64,000 nt of DNA from assembly GCA_036898135.1 (NCBI GenBank), contig CM072516.1, positions 63,531,482 through 63,595,481 of the forward strand. The letters run 5' to 3'. Within the stretch, counting starts at the first letter, position 1, and the number at the start of each line of letters is the position of its first letter. Shown piece by piece: positions 1-64,000 of this stretch. A program made the position numbers and the translations under genes. This DNA is from Oncomelania hupensis (Eukaryota; Mollusca; Gastropoda; Littorinimorpha; Pomatiopsidae). The notes under the pieces are model-generated. The model saw only the letters and a program-made list of their open reading frames with translations. It was not told the origin of the DNA and made no database searches.

Positions 1-75
1 ATGTGCGTGTGTGTGCGTGCGTGTGTGTGAATGTGTGTGTGTTTGTTTATGAATATGTGAGTGTGTTTGGTGTGT
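1..75. repeat. TG-rich microsatellite
   Basis: The window opens in an imperfect (TG)n tract with scattered C and A interruptions. No coding signal is seen in it, and 76-261 is AT-rich with nothing recognisable. Confidence 0.8.
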
Positions 76-429
76 AAAATATTATTTTTACACTATATGT
101 GACAGTGTCTTAAACTTAATGTCTCGTACTAAACAAGTTTTTATCAATGTAAATATCAACATCATTATTTATTTCAAATTTTATGTTGCTATAAAAATTT
201 CATTTAGGGCAACCTACCTGGATTCTGAATCCGCAAGCGAGCTGCAAAGCTTCCAAGCTGTCTGATACCATGGCTCCTAAATATTTGAAGCTATGCACCG
301 TGTTGAGGGACTGGCATTGGACTTTGATGTCCATGTTGATGCCATTGGTGTTGTTGGTCATCATTTTGTCTTCTCTGTACTTATTTCCATTCCATAAGCT
401 CTGGAGGTGGTGACAAGCCTCTGTACCAG

Positions 430-985
430 CTATTCAAGTTCTTGTTCCTCTCCAGCTAATCCATCAATGTCATCCGCAACACGGAGGTTGGAGATTGATC
501 TTCCCCCAATGCTGACTGTGCCTTCGTGGTCTGCAAGGGCATCTGACATGATGCGCTCTAGGAAGATGTTGGAGAGTGTTGGAGAGAGTAGGCATCCCTG
601 ACGCACACCGATTGTTGTTCTGAACCAGTTTCCGATGGCGCTGTTGTGGAGGACTGCACTGGTAGCCTTGTCATACAGGCGTTTGATGACTTCAATCATT
701 TTATGGCTGATGTTGTACACTCTCATGGTTGCCCACAGAGCTGCATGCCAGAATCGATCAAACGCTTTCTTCAAGTCTACAAACACATTATATAGATGTT
801 GTTGGTGCTGTAGGTTTTTCTCGCAGATTATTCTGAGGTTGAAAATCTGTTCAGTTGTACTTCGCTGTGCCATGAATCCTGCTTGTTCTTTAGCTATGAT
901 TTGTTCAGCTTGGGGTTTCAACCTGTTGAGTATTATTTTCAGGAGGACCTTGCTGGGATGTCTGAGGAGGCTGATGGAGCGCTAA
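430..985 (-). pseudogene. reverse transcriptase fragment of RTE copy A
   Basis: This minus-strand open stretch of about 160 codons carries RT palm motifs. FVDLKKAFD holds the first catalytic aspartate, followed by GVRQGCLLSPTLSN and NLRVADDIDGL. The last corresponds to the family's FADD box, with Val in place of Phe; copy C at 25449 keeps FADD. It opens without a start codon and is disconnected from the endonuclease by frameshifts, so it is a relic. The plus-strand frames over the same bases are shadows. Confidence 0.85.
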
Positions 986-1543
986 TTTTCACACTCCTAA
1001 AGATTACCCTTTTTGGGAAGAGTGATGACAAGCGACTGGGTCCATAGTGTAGGTCACTCCCCATTCTGCCAGATCTTGTTACAGATAATGGAGATGCGTC
1101 AATCATCGCTTCTCCTCCTGCTTGAAACAATCCCGCGATTTGGTTGCCCACTCCCGCTGACTTCCCCTTCTTCAGTGATTGCACTGCTGCCTCATCTTAT
1201 TCTCGAAGCATTGGGTGCATTTCTTCCTTTTCTCTGTTCTTGGGACATGCTAGAACTGATGGATCTCTGTTTGTTGTGTGGGTGTAAAGGTCAGAACAAT
1301 ACTCTGTCCATCTATCCAAGACTTCTTGTTCTTTTGTAAGGCATATGCCAGACTTGCTTTGGATCGTGGAGACCTTGGGCTTCACAGTCTTGTAAGCATT
1401 CTTGCTGTTGTTCTTTTTTAGACTGTTCTCTATTTCCTGGCATCGCTCTTCTAATCACTTCTAATCAGTTCTCCATTGCTGTGCGCATACCTTCTCGAAT
1501 GTCATTGTTTATTTTTCGGTAGGCATCAGCTCCCTGTGAGGTG

Positions 1544-1546
<3 letters not shown>

Positions 1547-1585
<39 letters not shown>
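1547..1585 (+). repeat. poly-T run (39 T) inside RTE copy A
   Basis: A pure homopolymer lies between the endonuclease and RT remnants. It could be the A-tail of a small minus-strand retro-insertion or simple slippage. I see no flanking duplication that decides between them. Confidence 0.8.
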
Positions 1586-1587
<2 letters not shown>

Positions 1588-1879
1588 CTTTCTTCGTTTA
1601 TCACACAGGTTCAAAGGTTCAGGTTTTCTTCTTTGGACGGTGCTTGCCAAAGATCTCATTGGCGGCATCTGTCACAGCTGAGTTGAAGATGGATGTCATG
1701 GTGTTGACATCTACTTCACCAGCTACCAAAATGAGCAGTGGTGCAAAATTTCCCTCCAATTGTGGCTTGGAATATTTCTGCCACCTCCGCGTCTTATTGC
1801 AATTTGTCCAGGTCGAACTTCAGTCTGGTGCACTTTGCTGTGTTTACACTCTTAAAGTGGAGTCAAAAGGACATCATTA

Positions 1880-2790
1880 CGAAATCATGGTCACTTCCAA
1901 TGTCTTCTTCTAGAAAAGTGAGTGTCCTGACAATGTTGGTGCTTGATCTGAAGCGTGTCTTGACCATGATGTAGTCAATCCGGTTGTGATCTCCCCTCTG
2001 GCACTGTGCCATTCCCATCGTGTGGATTTTTTTATGGAGACCAAGCCCGTATCAGATTGTTGTATCTGGCAAACTCTAAGAATCTCAGACCCCTGTCATT
2101 TGTCTCCCCAGTTGTGGTGCGCATCTTGGCCAACCTTGGCATTCCAGTCGCCTTGTACTATGACAATGCCCTTCTTCAGCACTTGGTCAAGGACAGCCTA
2201 CAGATGTTCATAAAAATCATCGACTTCGCTGTCGTCATAGTCTGATGTTGGGGCATAAGCCTGGATGATGGTGATGTTGAAAGGGGCTGCTCTCAGACGG
2301 ATGGTAATGAGTCTACTGGGCGACAATCCATGACAGTTCTTACAACGTCTTTGTGGACCAAGAATTCAACACCATGTACGTGCCTCTAATCTCTCCTGCT
2401 GAATTAAAGCTTGTGGCCTTTGTTGGTCGTTTTTTAACCTAGGCCTTTCCAGTGCAGTTTGCTGATACCTAAAATGCTCCATCGATAGTGATCCAGCTCC
2501 TGGGCCAGTTCTTCAACTTTTTCCCTCCGCAGTTAAGGTTCTGACATTCCAGGTTCCTATGACGATGTTGTCTCTCGAGCGGATCCTGCTAAATTGTCCA
2601 TCAGTTGCACACTTATCACCTCCGTCCTGGTAGCCAACGGAAGGCGCGGTCCTTGGTGACCCAGGCGACGACCGATCCGTTATGGAGTGAGTGATTCTTT
2701 TCAAGAAAGTCCTGGCAAGGCCCAATCCTCTCCATGCTTTTGGCCACGGTCGAAATCCACGAGTACAGTGTGGCTCGCCTTGGCCCTTAG
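1880..2790 (-). pseudogene. AP-type endonuclease remnant of RTE copy A
   Basis: Minus-strand translation in shifting frames gives IGTWNVRTL, then VIVQGDWNAKVGQDAHHNWG (nt about 2100-2165), then GDHNRIDYIM (about 1965-1990) and DIGSDHDFVMM (about 1880-1905). These are the metal-binding and catalytic blocks of the exonuclease/endonuclease/phosphatase fold used by RTE and other AP-endonuclease LINEs for target nicking. No single frame spans them, so the domain is dead here. Confidence 0.75.
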
Positions 2791-2795
2791 TACGT

Positions 2796-4106
<1,311 letters not shown>

Positions 4107-4933
4107 GGCGAGTCTCCGATTAGCACTTTGCAGGCTTTCACAAGAAACTTATGCCAACAAATATGACAAAACGTGCACAAAAAAAGAATCTATAACACAA
4201 AATTACACCGTCTCCACCAATGAAGTGACCCAAAAATTACTTTAATCAGCGGCGACACCAATAAGTCGTATTAACTCTACTTGGCCTGAAATAGCCTTAC
4301 ACCGATCGAAAGTAGACCAATAAAGCTACCATGTCAAACCAAGTTATAAATTTTGTTAAATTGTTTGCTATTGTATTTATGTGTAAGATGTTGTAAAAAT
4401 TTACGCATATGAAGAGATATTAAAATAATTACATTAATCAAAACAATTAAAACCAATTATAACAATCCCGCAGGAATTACAGAAAAATCCAATCGAATTT
4501 TTTGATTGGATGAAAATATAATCGCGAAAAAATGAAAGGAAAGGCATGCCATTAGGAAGTTTAATACCTTCGAGGATGAAGTACTTCAGTTGGTAAGATT
4601 CTTAAGCATTCGTTCTAAGGTGTATCAAACACATTGTGAATGCAGCTTGATGCTATGACAAAGACTGATTGCAAAAAAAGTATGACTTCACATTCCGATC
4701 ATTGTTAAAATACTGTTTTTCAAGTGTGAAGTAGAGCATAGGTAGGGGCTGTGAGTAGAGTAATATAGTATTTTATTTGAAAAAAAAAAGTTTTAGGATT
4801 TTATATCTCGTGTTATTCATTGTGGAAATAAAAAGAACTTAAGAACTTACTGCTTTGTTATTACCGTGAAAAAAGATCCAGCAGATAGTCTTATCTCACT
4901 ACTTTATGTAGCCAGCAAGTGCATGATTTTGTT
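4107..4933. other. no gene recognised
   Basis: AT-rich unique-looking sequence between the GATA array and RTE copy B. There is no open frame of note, no terminal inverted repeats I can pair, and no splice-bounded coding segment. Confidence 0.6.
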
Positions 4934-6128
4934 CCTATCCTATCCTATCCTATCACGTAACTCAAAGGGGCACCACAGATGACCGTTTAATAATAATATA
5001 ATAACAATACTGGATGCTATATACGCGCCTTTCCCCAAATCAATCAGGTTCAAAGGCCAGCGATCTGTACCAAAATACACGCTCACCTGTCTCATCCCAC
5101 CCTCAAACACACACACACACACAATAAATAGACATCCATCACTAAAACAGGTGGTGTAAAGGCAGGGAGATCGCTATTGGATGACGGAAAGAAAATCGAA
5201 TTTTTATTTTTGAAATTTTTATATTGACTGCGTCAAGAACCATTACTGAATGGAGGGAGGAAACCGGAGTGCCCTGAGAAAACCCTCGGTGACTTCAATA
5301 GTCTCGTACCTAATTCACATACATTCGCCCCTTGCGGGAATCGAACCCGCGACCTTCGGCATAGGAATCCGGCGACTAATCCACTGCGGCACGAGGCCAC
5401 CCCAAACCAGCGTAGGCCTACTCCATCTTTCTCAGTTTTCAGAAACCCTCATGGCTTCGTTCAGAGTCAAACCAGTCCATTCTCGAATGCTGTCATCCCA
5501 CTGCTATTCTGTTTCCCTTTTCTTCTGCCTCCTTGCACCATGCCTTGCAAGATGGTTTTTGCGAGGCCTGGTGCTCTGTTGACGTGGCCATACTATCGGA
5601 GTTGTGTTGTTTTTTTTTAACCACGTTGAGCATGTATTGCCCAATGGCTTGTGTAATGGTTTGTCGGACTTCGTTGTTGGTGATGTGCTGGGTATGGGAA
5701 ATGCCCAGACGTCTTCTGTAGCACCTCATCTCCATGCTTTGTATTCTTCGTTGTAGATCTGCTGTGAGGGTCCATGTTTTGCAAGCGTATAGGAAGAGGG
5801 AGATGACAAAGCAGCGCATCAGCCTTACCTTGGAATGTAGACTGATGGTCCTGTCTTTCCAAATGGGCTTCAGCCTTGTCAGGGCAGCAGTTGTTTGTGC
5901 GATCCTGGAAGGACTTCCCGTCGGGACCAATTGTCTGATACAATGCCTCCTAAATATTTGAAACTATGCACTGTGTTGAGGACTTTGACTTTGATGTCCA
6001 TGTTGATGTCTTTGGTGTTGTTGGTCATCATTTTGGTTTTCTCTGCACTTATTTTCTGTTCCATAGGCTCCGGAGGTGGTGTACAAGCTGTTCAAGTTCT
6101 TGTTCCTCTCCAGCCAATCCATCAATGA
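4934..6128 (-). mobile_element. RTE-type LINE 3' fragment (copy B), split by a SINE
   Basis: The minus-strand 3' end is marked by a CCTAT tandem tail at 4934-4954 and a short conserved 3' UTR (to 4989). The element resumes at 5404 and runs to 6128, where it is 5' truncated. The C-terminal coding part has a MEMRCYRR-like segment in common with copies C and D, but it is spread over shifted frames (5493-5930 and 5617-6064). Comparison with copy D, which is uninterrupted at 62800-62830, shows that 4990-5403 is an insertion. Confidence 0.85.
4990..5403 (-). mobile_element. tRNA-derived SINE (copy 1)
   Basis: Read on the minus strand, the head looks like a tRNA. A box-A-like TGCCGCAGTGG lies at 5381-5391 and a perfect box B, GGTTCGATTCC, at 5337-5347, with a T-arm-like GGTCGCGGGTTCGATTCC. 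These are the internal Pol III promoter. A central block with GGAGGAAACCGGAGTGCCC (about 5253-5271) is shared with SINE copy 2. The 3' end (plus-strand left edge) is a TAA/TTA-rich tail. It interrupts RTE copy B. Anticodon-stem pairing is poor, so this is a SINE and not a tRNA gene. Confidence 0.8.
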
Positions 6129-7099
6129 TTTTGTTATCTTTGAAGAAAGAAGACAGAACTATGATCAGTTCCCCGTCCTATCACAGTCCCCATATGCCAT
6201 TTTTATTACTTTCTAATTACTGCAGTTTTATTTTATGTTGCGTTTTCTGCTAGCATTTTCAAGGGCATAAAATACTGATTAAAGTTTTTGACTTGAGCTT
6301 ATGGGTGTTGTGGAGAGAACGACTATCAGAGAAACAAATTCAAAAGAGATTTACTTTAAGTACAACATGTTATTAATGTTTTGTTTTATTTTATTTACCT
6401 TCTTTATATCTTATCACATTCTCTACCATCCTTTTAACATAATGATTTTTATAATTATTGTTTAAATATTTATTATTGCCAATGTGTGTGTGGGGGGTGG
6501 GTGGGTGTGTGTGGGTGTGTGTGTGTGGGTGTGTGTGTGTTGGGTGCGTGGGTGTGTGTGTGTCACTGTGTGTGTACACATGCATGTGTTAACATGCGTA
6601 TGTGGGTGATATATAGAGAGAGGGAGGGAGCGAGAGAGGGAGAGAGCAGGGGAGGGAGAGAGACACAGACGCAGGCAGACACACAGAAATTAAAGTCATG
6701 AAAGGCACAAGGTACAAAACATACACCTAAAACCGTTCGTTATCACTTCATCTGCACGCAGCATGATTCAAGAAAACACTTTAGCTTTTCAATTAAAGTC
6801 CGCTCCGGCTCCAGGATATAAAACATCTTTTACGGGTCTGAATTATAACAAATGTTTTCAAGTTTTTATTTATTTTTTTTGTTGTTGTTGTTTTATTTTG
6901 TTGTTGTTGTTTTTTTTGTTTTTTTTAATCAGAGACGGAACGGAAAACGATGCTTAACGTCCTATTGCATGAGCGTTAAGGACGATCACCACGTCGCCAC
7001 CCTGACAACAATGACCATCATCATCATATCAAAATGAGATCCAACGGATCTTCATTCTTTTAACTAGTACAAAATCAGAGACCCATGCACAAATGGTGT
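6129..7099. repeat. microsatellites in non-coding sequence
   Basis: This holds a TG/TGGG-rich tract (about 6483-6580), a GA-rich tract (about 6613-6665) and a GTT/T-rich tract (about 6866-6926). The rest is AT-rich. No exon or transposon end was recognised. Confidence 0.65.
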
Positions 7100-7621
7100 T
7101 GTTACGATTGAGACGCACACGATAGATCCGATCATTTTGTTTTGCAAAGTATGTAATGATAGCGTGTATTTACCTTTGATTTGATTTGATTTTGCGCTGT
7201 TGCTAAATGTTGATAATTTTCGTCCGTCGATATTGTTGCGAATTTTCTGGAATTAATTGTTTATTATCGACCGAATTTTCCATATATGTCATTAGTAAAA
7301 GCTGGTCGAATCATGTAGATTCGTAAACATGATGTGACGTAAGCCAATAGGTCTACATATAGTTCAGGTGACGAGTTTTACTTTGATTGGATGTTATAGC
7401 GTCATTCTGGAATGGTGGAATTTGTTTTCTCTATTGCAGAGAGATTATAATTATTAAGTATTGCTCTGTCTGCTTGTAGGGATGATCTTTGTAGTGATTT
7501 TAGGAAAGCGATCTTGTATGCAGTTGTTGATGTTGCTGAATAAAGTTTGAAAACTCTATACGACGACTCCTGCCTTGTTGCTGAGTGAACAGGCTGCGTG
7601 AATAAACGAATTCGGGTTACA
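7100..7621 (+). repeat. possible solo LTR remnant
   Basis: The segment begins TGTTACG and ends CGGGTTACA, giving imperfect TG...CA inverted ends. It has an AATAAA signal near 7540 and a second near 7600, as in an LTR with R-U5 on the plus strand. The flanks (GGTGT and CTTAT) do not match, so a target duplication is not supported and the boundaries are tentative. It could be an unrelated repeat. Confidence 0.35.
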
Positions 7622-8402
7622 CTTATCAAGATTCAAATAGGGGGCTGAATCGACTACTAATAAATACTGTGTAAAAGATATTTTTAATTATTTTTGTTTT
7701 TAAACACAATTTGAAAAATGTTCAAAAAGGAGATTTTTAAAAAAAGCATGCAGTAAATATTTTATTTCTTCATTTCACATCAGCTTAATAAAAAGTTTAT
7801 ATCAATAATTCTTCAGCATAGTTTGCTCAACACTATCAGATTACTACAGACCTAAATGTAACAACACAACCTGCTCTCAAAAACATTCTATAACCCCATC
7901 AGCCTACTACATCTAAAACCCTACATGCAACAACGACCCTTCTCAAGTGGCTCAAGTTTGCTACGTGTACCAAAGTTGAAAGCAAAACACTTGTGAAGGA
8001 TCCTCATTTAACTTTTGGGTACGTTCAAATTTACAGCGTCGTCAGCTGCTGGCTCAGTCTTTTTCCTGAGCAAATAACGAGTTGGGTTCTCCTCGACATT
8101 GTGTGAGTGAGTGCAGATTGCGAAAACCACATGCTGGTGTAGCTACAAATGTTACAAGGTTACAAAGAAGAATGAATGAACATATAAGCTTAACATCCAC
8201 ACACCCCATTGGCGATACGGCAGACTGAGAAAAGTTTACAAAGGGGTAAACTTAAGGGTCGTATTTTATTTTTAAAAAGAATAAGTAGAAAAGTCTTGAT
8301 CAGTGTTGAAAATTTGATTAATTAAGGTGGTCAAGGGTTTTGTTGTATGCATGTTGTCGATGTCGTAAAATTGTTAACCCTGATACAATTGAAAGAGTTC
8401 AA
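7622..8402. other. no gene recognised
   Basis: AT-rich sequence upstream of the Jockey/CR1-type LINE. No domain-bearing frame, no inverted termini and no tandem repeat of note was found. Confidence 0.55.
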
Positions 8403-9791
8403 AAGAATCAACATCATATGTGAACAGCAGCATGGCTTCCGGAGGAACCGGTCCTGTGAGACCCAGCTACTGGGGCTTGTGGATGAGCTGACAGAGAGTC
8501 TGGAGAGGGGCCAGCAGTGCGACGCCCTCGTCATGGACTTCTCCAAGGCGTTCGACAAGGTCTGCCACTCTCTCCTCGTCCATAAGCTACGCCACTACGG
8601 GATCACAGGCCAGGTGAATGACTGGATCTGCAACTTTCTTAGCGACAGGAAACAGGCCGTGGTGGTTGAGGGGACAAAGTCCAGCTTCGTGCCTGTGGAG
8701 TCAGGAGTCCCGCAGGGATCTGTGCTAGGCCCCTGTCTATTCCTACTCTACATCAATGATCTCCCGTCCGGCCTGACCTCTGCTATCCGCCTCTTCGCAG
8801 ACGACACCCTCTGCAAGAACAACATTTCCTCTACAAAAGACCAACAAACCCTCCAAGACGATCTCAACCGCCTTGCAGAGTGGGAGAGAGTGTGGATGAT
8901 GGCCTTCCATCCAGATAAGTGTCAAACGCTCCACATCACCAGGAAAAGGTCACCCATGACTCACATCTACTATCTGCGCGATCACCCCCTCCAAGCAGTC
9001 AGCGAAACGAAATACTTTGGCGTTACCATCACTGACGATCTACGATGGGACCACCATATAACAAACACCACCAACAAAGCCAACAAGACACTTGGGTTCC
9101 TGCGGCGTAACCTGAAGGTTGGCTCCCAGCGAGCAAAGCAACAAGCCTACCAAGCCATGGTACGTCCCATCCTGGAATATGCAGGGACAGTCTGGGACCC
9201 GTACACAGTTAAAGAGACCCACAAGCTGGAGGCCGTCTAACGACGAGCTGCGCGCTGGACAGGGAAGCGACACCGTCAGACCTCCAGTGTGGACGACATG
9301 CTTGCAGACCTCAAATGGCCCACCCTCCAGGAGCGACGCCGGAAAGCCCGCCTGACGATGATGTACAAGTACGTCAACGGACTTGCCATCATCAACACCA
9401 CCAACAAACCAAACCCAAATCCTCAGCGCCGGACCACACGTCAGAAGCACCCCCTGACTTTCCAACTCCCATCCTGCCGTACACTCTACCGACAACAGTC
9501 CTTCTTCCCTCGAACAATCAATGAGTGGAACAAGCTCCCTGCCCATGTGGTCTTAGACCCTGAGCTGGAGAGCTTCAAATCCCAGCTGTAACCCCTCCTT
9601 CCCCTTCCTCCTACCTCCCCCACCCGCCACTCTACCCCCAACCCTAAACACCCCCCCCCCCCCTTTTTATTATTATTATATTTTTTTGTGCCGTACTTTT
9701 ATAAGCGCGAGGTACCATCTCCCCTAATGTTGGCTGCAGCGTCCTCAATAAGTTGAGGTTGGCAGCCCCAAATGAAAGAAGAAGAAGAAGA
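8403..9791 (+). mobile_element. Jockey/CR1-type LINE, 5' truncated
   Basis: A 5'-truncated plus-strand LINE with a GC-rich coding body, a short C-rich 3' UTR (9592-9770) and a GAA-type tandem tail (about 9773-9790). Truncation falls just before the RT motif QHGFRRNRSCETQL. The body is far more GC-rich than its surroundings, consistent with fairly recent insertion. Family placement is from RT motif style. Confidence 0.88.
8405..9591 (+). pseudogene. reverse transcriptase of Jockey/CR1-type LINE, one in-frame stop
   Basis: One continuous plus-strand frame encodes the RT domain: QHGFRRNRSCETQ, DALVMDFSKAFDKV (first catalytic Asp), GVPQGSVLGPCLFLLYINDL, and RLFADDTL (catalytic FADD). It then runs through the thumb and C-terminal region to a stop at 9589-9591. 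A single TAA at 9238-9240 interrupts the otherwise open frame, and downstream sequence continues in the same frame (RRAARWTG). The N-terminal endonuclease is missing because of 5' truncation, so the element is immobile. Confidence 0.88.
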
Positions 9792-10123
9792 TCTACACGC
9801 AATCCTATATTAATTATTTTAATTTCATTTTATAATACAGTTAATTTCCCATTCCGTTTAACATTTTCATTGTGTAAAACGTATGTCGAATTATTTTACT
9901 TATTTCACTTTGAAATAAAGTTTATTTACATATGTATGTGAGTGTGTGTGCGTGTGTGTGTGTGTGTATGGGTGTGTGTGGGTGTGTGTGTGCGTATGTG
10001 TGTGTGTCCGTGCGCGCCTGTTTGTGTTTTAACTTCACCGATTTCTTAATGTGATTTTTTAAAATTTATTTAGCTAGTCGTCCAGTCGGCGTGTACATAA
10101 TAAACTCCACACCCATCATTCTC
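9792..10123. repeat. TG microsatellite in non-coding spacer
   Basis: An imperfect (TG)n tract at about 9938-10025 lies within AT-rich sequence between the LINE tail and the GATA/hAT composite. Nothing else is recognised. Confidence 0.7.
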
Positions 10124-11368
<1,245 letters not shown>

Positions 11369-12852
11369 CAGGGCCGGATCCAGGGGAGGGTTACCTGGGT
11401 TCCGGAACCCACCCTCCAAAGTAAAATAAATAAATAAATAAATAAATTGAATTTTTTTCAATGCAGAGTTTTATTATTTTTTTATTGCTTTTACTTTTGG
11501 TCCAAGGTACAAAGAGTTATATATAGACAATTCAACGGAAATCCATTTCGAGGGATCCGTTGTAACGTCCAAAGCGTTTTCCCGTTGAAACGACCAAGTA
11601 ACCCAACCCCTAAGCCTAAATTAGTAAATGCAGCCATATTTTCTTGTTCTGGCCACAAGCCTCTTCCAGCACCTTCACCTTGATACTGCCCTAATCCCAC
11701 AAAAACGACTTTTTAGAAATATTAATTAAGATGCTAAGTTGATAATTATGAACACAGCGTTCGTTGCCTGGTTTGGTGAAGTCAGCAAAATGGCAAATGC
11801 TTTGACAACTTATGTTAGCGTTCCTCGTCAAGCATCCCGACAGACTCGCCGTGACAACCAACCTGCGGTCACTCCAGAGGAATATTTTAAGATTAGCATT
11901 CCATTCCTTTCTTGGAACACTTGTCAACCGAATTGGACTCGAGGTTCAAAAATGCTGACCTAGCAGTTGATGGTCTCTGTCTGGTGCCAAGCACTTTAAT
12001 AGACAACCAGGATGGTTTTATGCAGGTTCCAGAAAGGGTGAAGACACTGGCAATGTTGTGGGAGTCTGACCTACCAAACAACGCTACCCTTGATGCAGAA
12101 TACCAGCGGTGGGTTTGCAAATGGCGAAGTGCTGCTGAGAATGCGACAGCTATCACCCCATCCATGGCATCAGAAGCACTGAAACATTGTGACAGGGATT
12201 TTTATCCCAACGTGTTCATCATGCTAAAGAACCTTTGCACCCTGCCTGTCACTACTGCCGAGTGTGAGCGTTCAAACAGTCAGTTGCGCAACCTGAAAAA
12301 ACTACCTGCGCTCTACAATGGGGCAACAGAAACTCAATGGACTTGCTTTACTGAAAGTGCACAGGGATGTTGATATTGACTTCAAAGAGGCAGTGAACTG
12401 TTTTGCCAGAAGATACAATTCACAAAATAATGGTACTAATGCCGAGGAACCTAGTGCAGCAAGACTGAAAGTGAAAGCAGGGCGGTGATGTTCATAAACT
12501 ACAAGGTAAAGCTTTATACCGTTAACGATCAACAAAAAGTAGTGAATAATAATAGTATACAAAACATCTTTGCTGATAAATAAATGTTTGTGTGTGTGGT
12601 GTTTTTTTTAAGGTAGGGGCAGAGAACAAATTTTTGTACCCCAGAGTTTGTCAGTTCAATTGTTCAAAAAGCTCAAAGTGCCAGACCATCACAAATGGCT
12701 TTTTCAAGGTTCAGATTGCACCAGATTGCATCCTTGAAAAAAAAAAAATTTCCGGGGGAGGGGGGGGGGCCCCATGCCCCCGGACACCCCTAGAAGGCTG
12801 AATCTGTAACCCCCCCCCCCCCCCCCTTCGACTTTTCCCAGGTCCGGCCCTG
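11369..12852 (+). mobile_element. hAT transposon with broken transposase
   Basis: The ends are CAGGGCCGGATCCAGG (left) and, read inward, CAGGGCCGGACCTGGG (right). The interior carries the C-terminal part of a hAT transposase on the plus strand. Near the right end lies the C/G-rich module (about 12750-12830) seen in other elements of this window. At 1484 bp it is shorter than autonomous hATs, so N-terminal transposase sequence has been deleted. It lies in GATA repeat on both sides. Confidence 0.82.
11745..12488 (+). pseudogene. hAT transposase C-terminal region (P52rIPK/ZMYM-like), two frameshifts
   Basis: Three consecutive plus-strand frames read as one hAT transposase tail. Frame one (11745-11905) has RQTRRDNQPAVTPEEYF, the segment before the conserved PFL block. 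Frame two (about 11905-12300) has EHLSTELDSRF and then the dimerisation motif YPNVFIMLKNLCTLPVTTAE with CERSNSQLRNLK. Frame three (about 12300-12487) has MGQQKLNGLALLKVHRDVDI and ends at TGA. This resembles proteins annotated as 52 kDa repressor of the inhibitor of protein kinase. The two frame breaks near 11905 and 12300 and the missing N-terminus make it non-functional. Confidence 0.85.
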
Positions 12853-12970
<118 letters not shown>

Positions 12971-13261
12971 GTGTGTGTATGGGTGTGCGTGTGTGTGCTT
13001 GTGTATGTGTGTTTACAACGGTCAAAACTATTTACCAGAAGCGGAGACCGCGTATACATTCCTAGTCTTTGCTATCAGTAGTAGCCCTACTAGCTTAAGC
13101 CCTTTTGACGTCCATGCACGAAGGAAAAGATAACCTCCCCTATATCAAAGACCATAAGCCTGTGTAACGAAAGTTGGACAGTTTATGGGATGCAACTCTT
13201 GTCGGAACGAGTTACTCCCCTTTCCCGTTGGCGCGCCACACTGATTAGACCTTCATTCGCG

Positions 13262-63789
<50,528 letters not shown>

Positions 63790-64000
63790 GTAAGAAGTCC
63801 TTGTTGTGTATTCATGTTCAAAATAATTGTACATTAATGTTGAGTCCGAGTGTGTAAAATGTAAGTGGAAGCAAGGTAACCGCTTACACAGTAGCTGCAG
63901 GTAAATGCGGTCCGAAAATCGAGTGAGTTGTATAGTTACGTACTTGAGAATCCCGCAGCTAAAAATACCTTGGATCCTCTGGTATGTAACTTCCCTAAAT
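63790..64000 (+). other. start of next intron, to window end
   Basis: Begins GTAAGA; nothing else recognised before the window edge. Confidence 0.5.

Larger units (their letters stand above)
262..2795 (-). mobile_element. RTE-type non-LTR retrotransposon, degenerate, 3' truncated (copy A)
   Basis: Read on the minus strand, this shows an apurinic-type endonuclease followed by a reverse transcriptase, the usual RTE-clade layout. The order is a start-region motif IGTWNVRTL near 2550, a GDWNAKVG motif near 2140-2165, a GSDHD motif near 1885-1900, then RT motifs FVDLKKAFD (about 755-785) and GVRQG. The reading frame is broken repeatedly. A pure 39-T run interrupts it at 1547-1585. The 3' end is lost: homology to copies B-D stops near 262, before the CCTAT-type tail those copies keep. 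Three related copies lie at 4934-6128, 25449-26333 and 62753-63273. The clade name rests on motif style and could be refined by phylogeny. Confidence 0.85.

Noticed and set aside
5330..5400. tRNA gene on the minus strand
   Set aside because: Boxes A and B are present but the cloverleaf does not pair well, and the segment is the head of a longer SINE that interrupts a LINE.

Overview
This is a eukaryotic, almost certainly invertebrate nuclear window. Spliced exons with GT-AG borders, THAP zinc-finger genes, very long GATA microsatellites, and many families of LINEs, SINEs, hAT-like DNA transposons and Ty3/Gypsy elements are all present. The mix of RTE-, Rex1- and Jockey/CR1-type LINEs, tRNA- and 5S-like SINEs and a Gmr1-type Gypsy element suggests a marine lophotrochozoan, perhaps a mollusc. 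That assignment is inference; no taxon marker is visible. There is no operon, CRISPR array, rRNA gene or functional tRNA gene.

Layout. 1-13,100 is repeat-dominated: two degenerate RTE-type LINE copies (262-2795 and 4934-6128, the second split by a tRNA-derived SINE), an 856-bp GATA/GATAA/GATTA array, a Jockey/CR1-type LINE (8403-9791), and one GATA array interrupted by two hAT elements (10124-12970).

13,262-63,789 and beyond appears to be one host gene on the plus strand. A THAP DNA-binding domain is split over two exons. It is followed by a third exon, tandem copies of a symmetric (phase 1-1) exon rich in SUMO-consensus motifs, three short exons, and a C2H2 zinc-finger exon near the right edge. 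All eight inferred junctions keep phase. Its introns hold most of the other content: hAT-like elements with 6-bp target duplications, SINEs, two Rex1-type LINEs, a nested LTR-retrotransposon complex, an independent four-exon DUF7869-type gene (50982-54026), a solo LTR and a second, broken THAP gene on the minus strand (60973-61976).

34,856-47,811 is the structural centrepiece. A Gypsy element with integrase upstream of reverse transcriptase (Gmr1-type order) sits inside a hAT-like element. Its 3' LTR is itself split by a very young second Gypsy element (42667-47528). Both have perfect 5-bp target duplications (AATAA, ATTAG). The inner element ends in two tandem LTRs separated by exactly 18 nt that match the complement of a tRNA-Leu 3' end, as if a reverse-transcription by-product had been integrated.

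Only the THAP/C2H2 gene and the DUF7869 gene look like intact non-retroelement coding genes. Most other open frames are transposon remnants or translated microsatellites.
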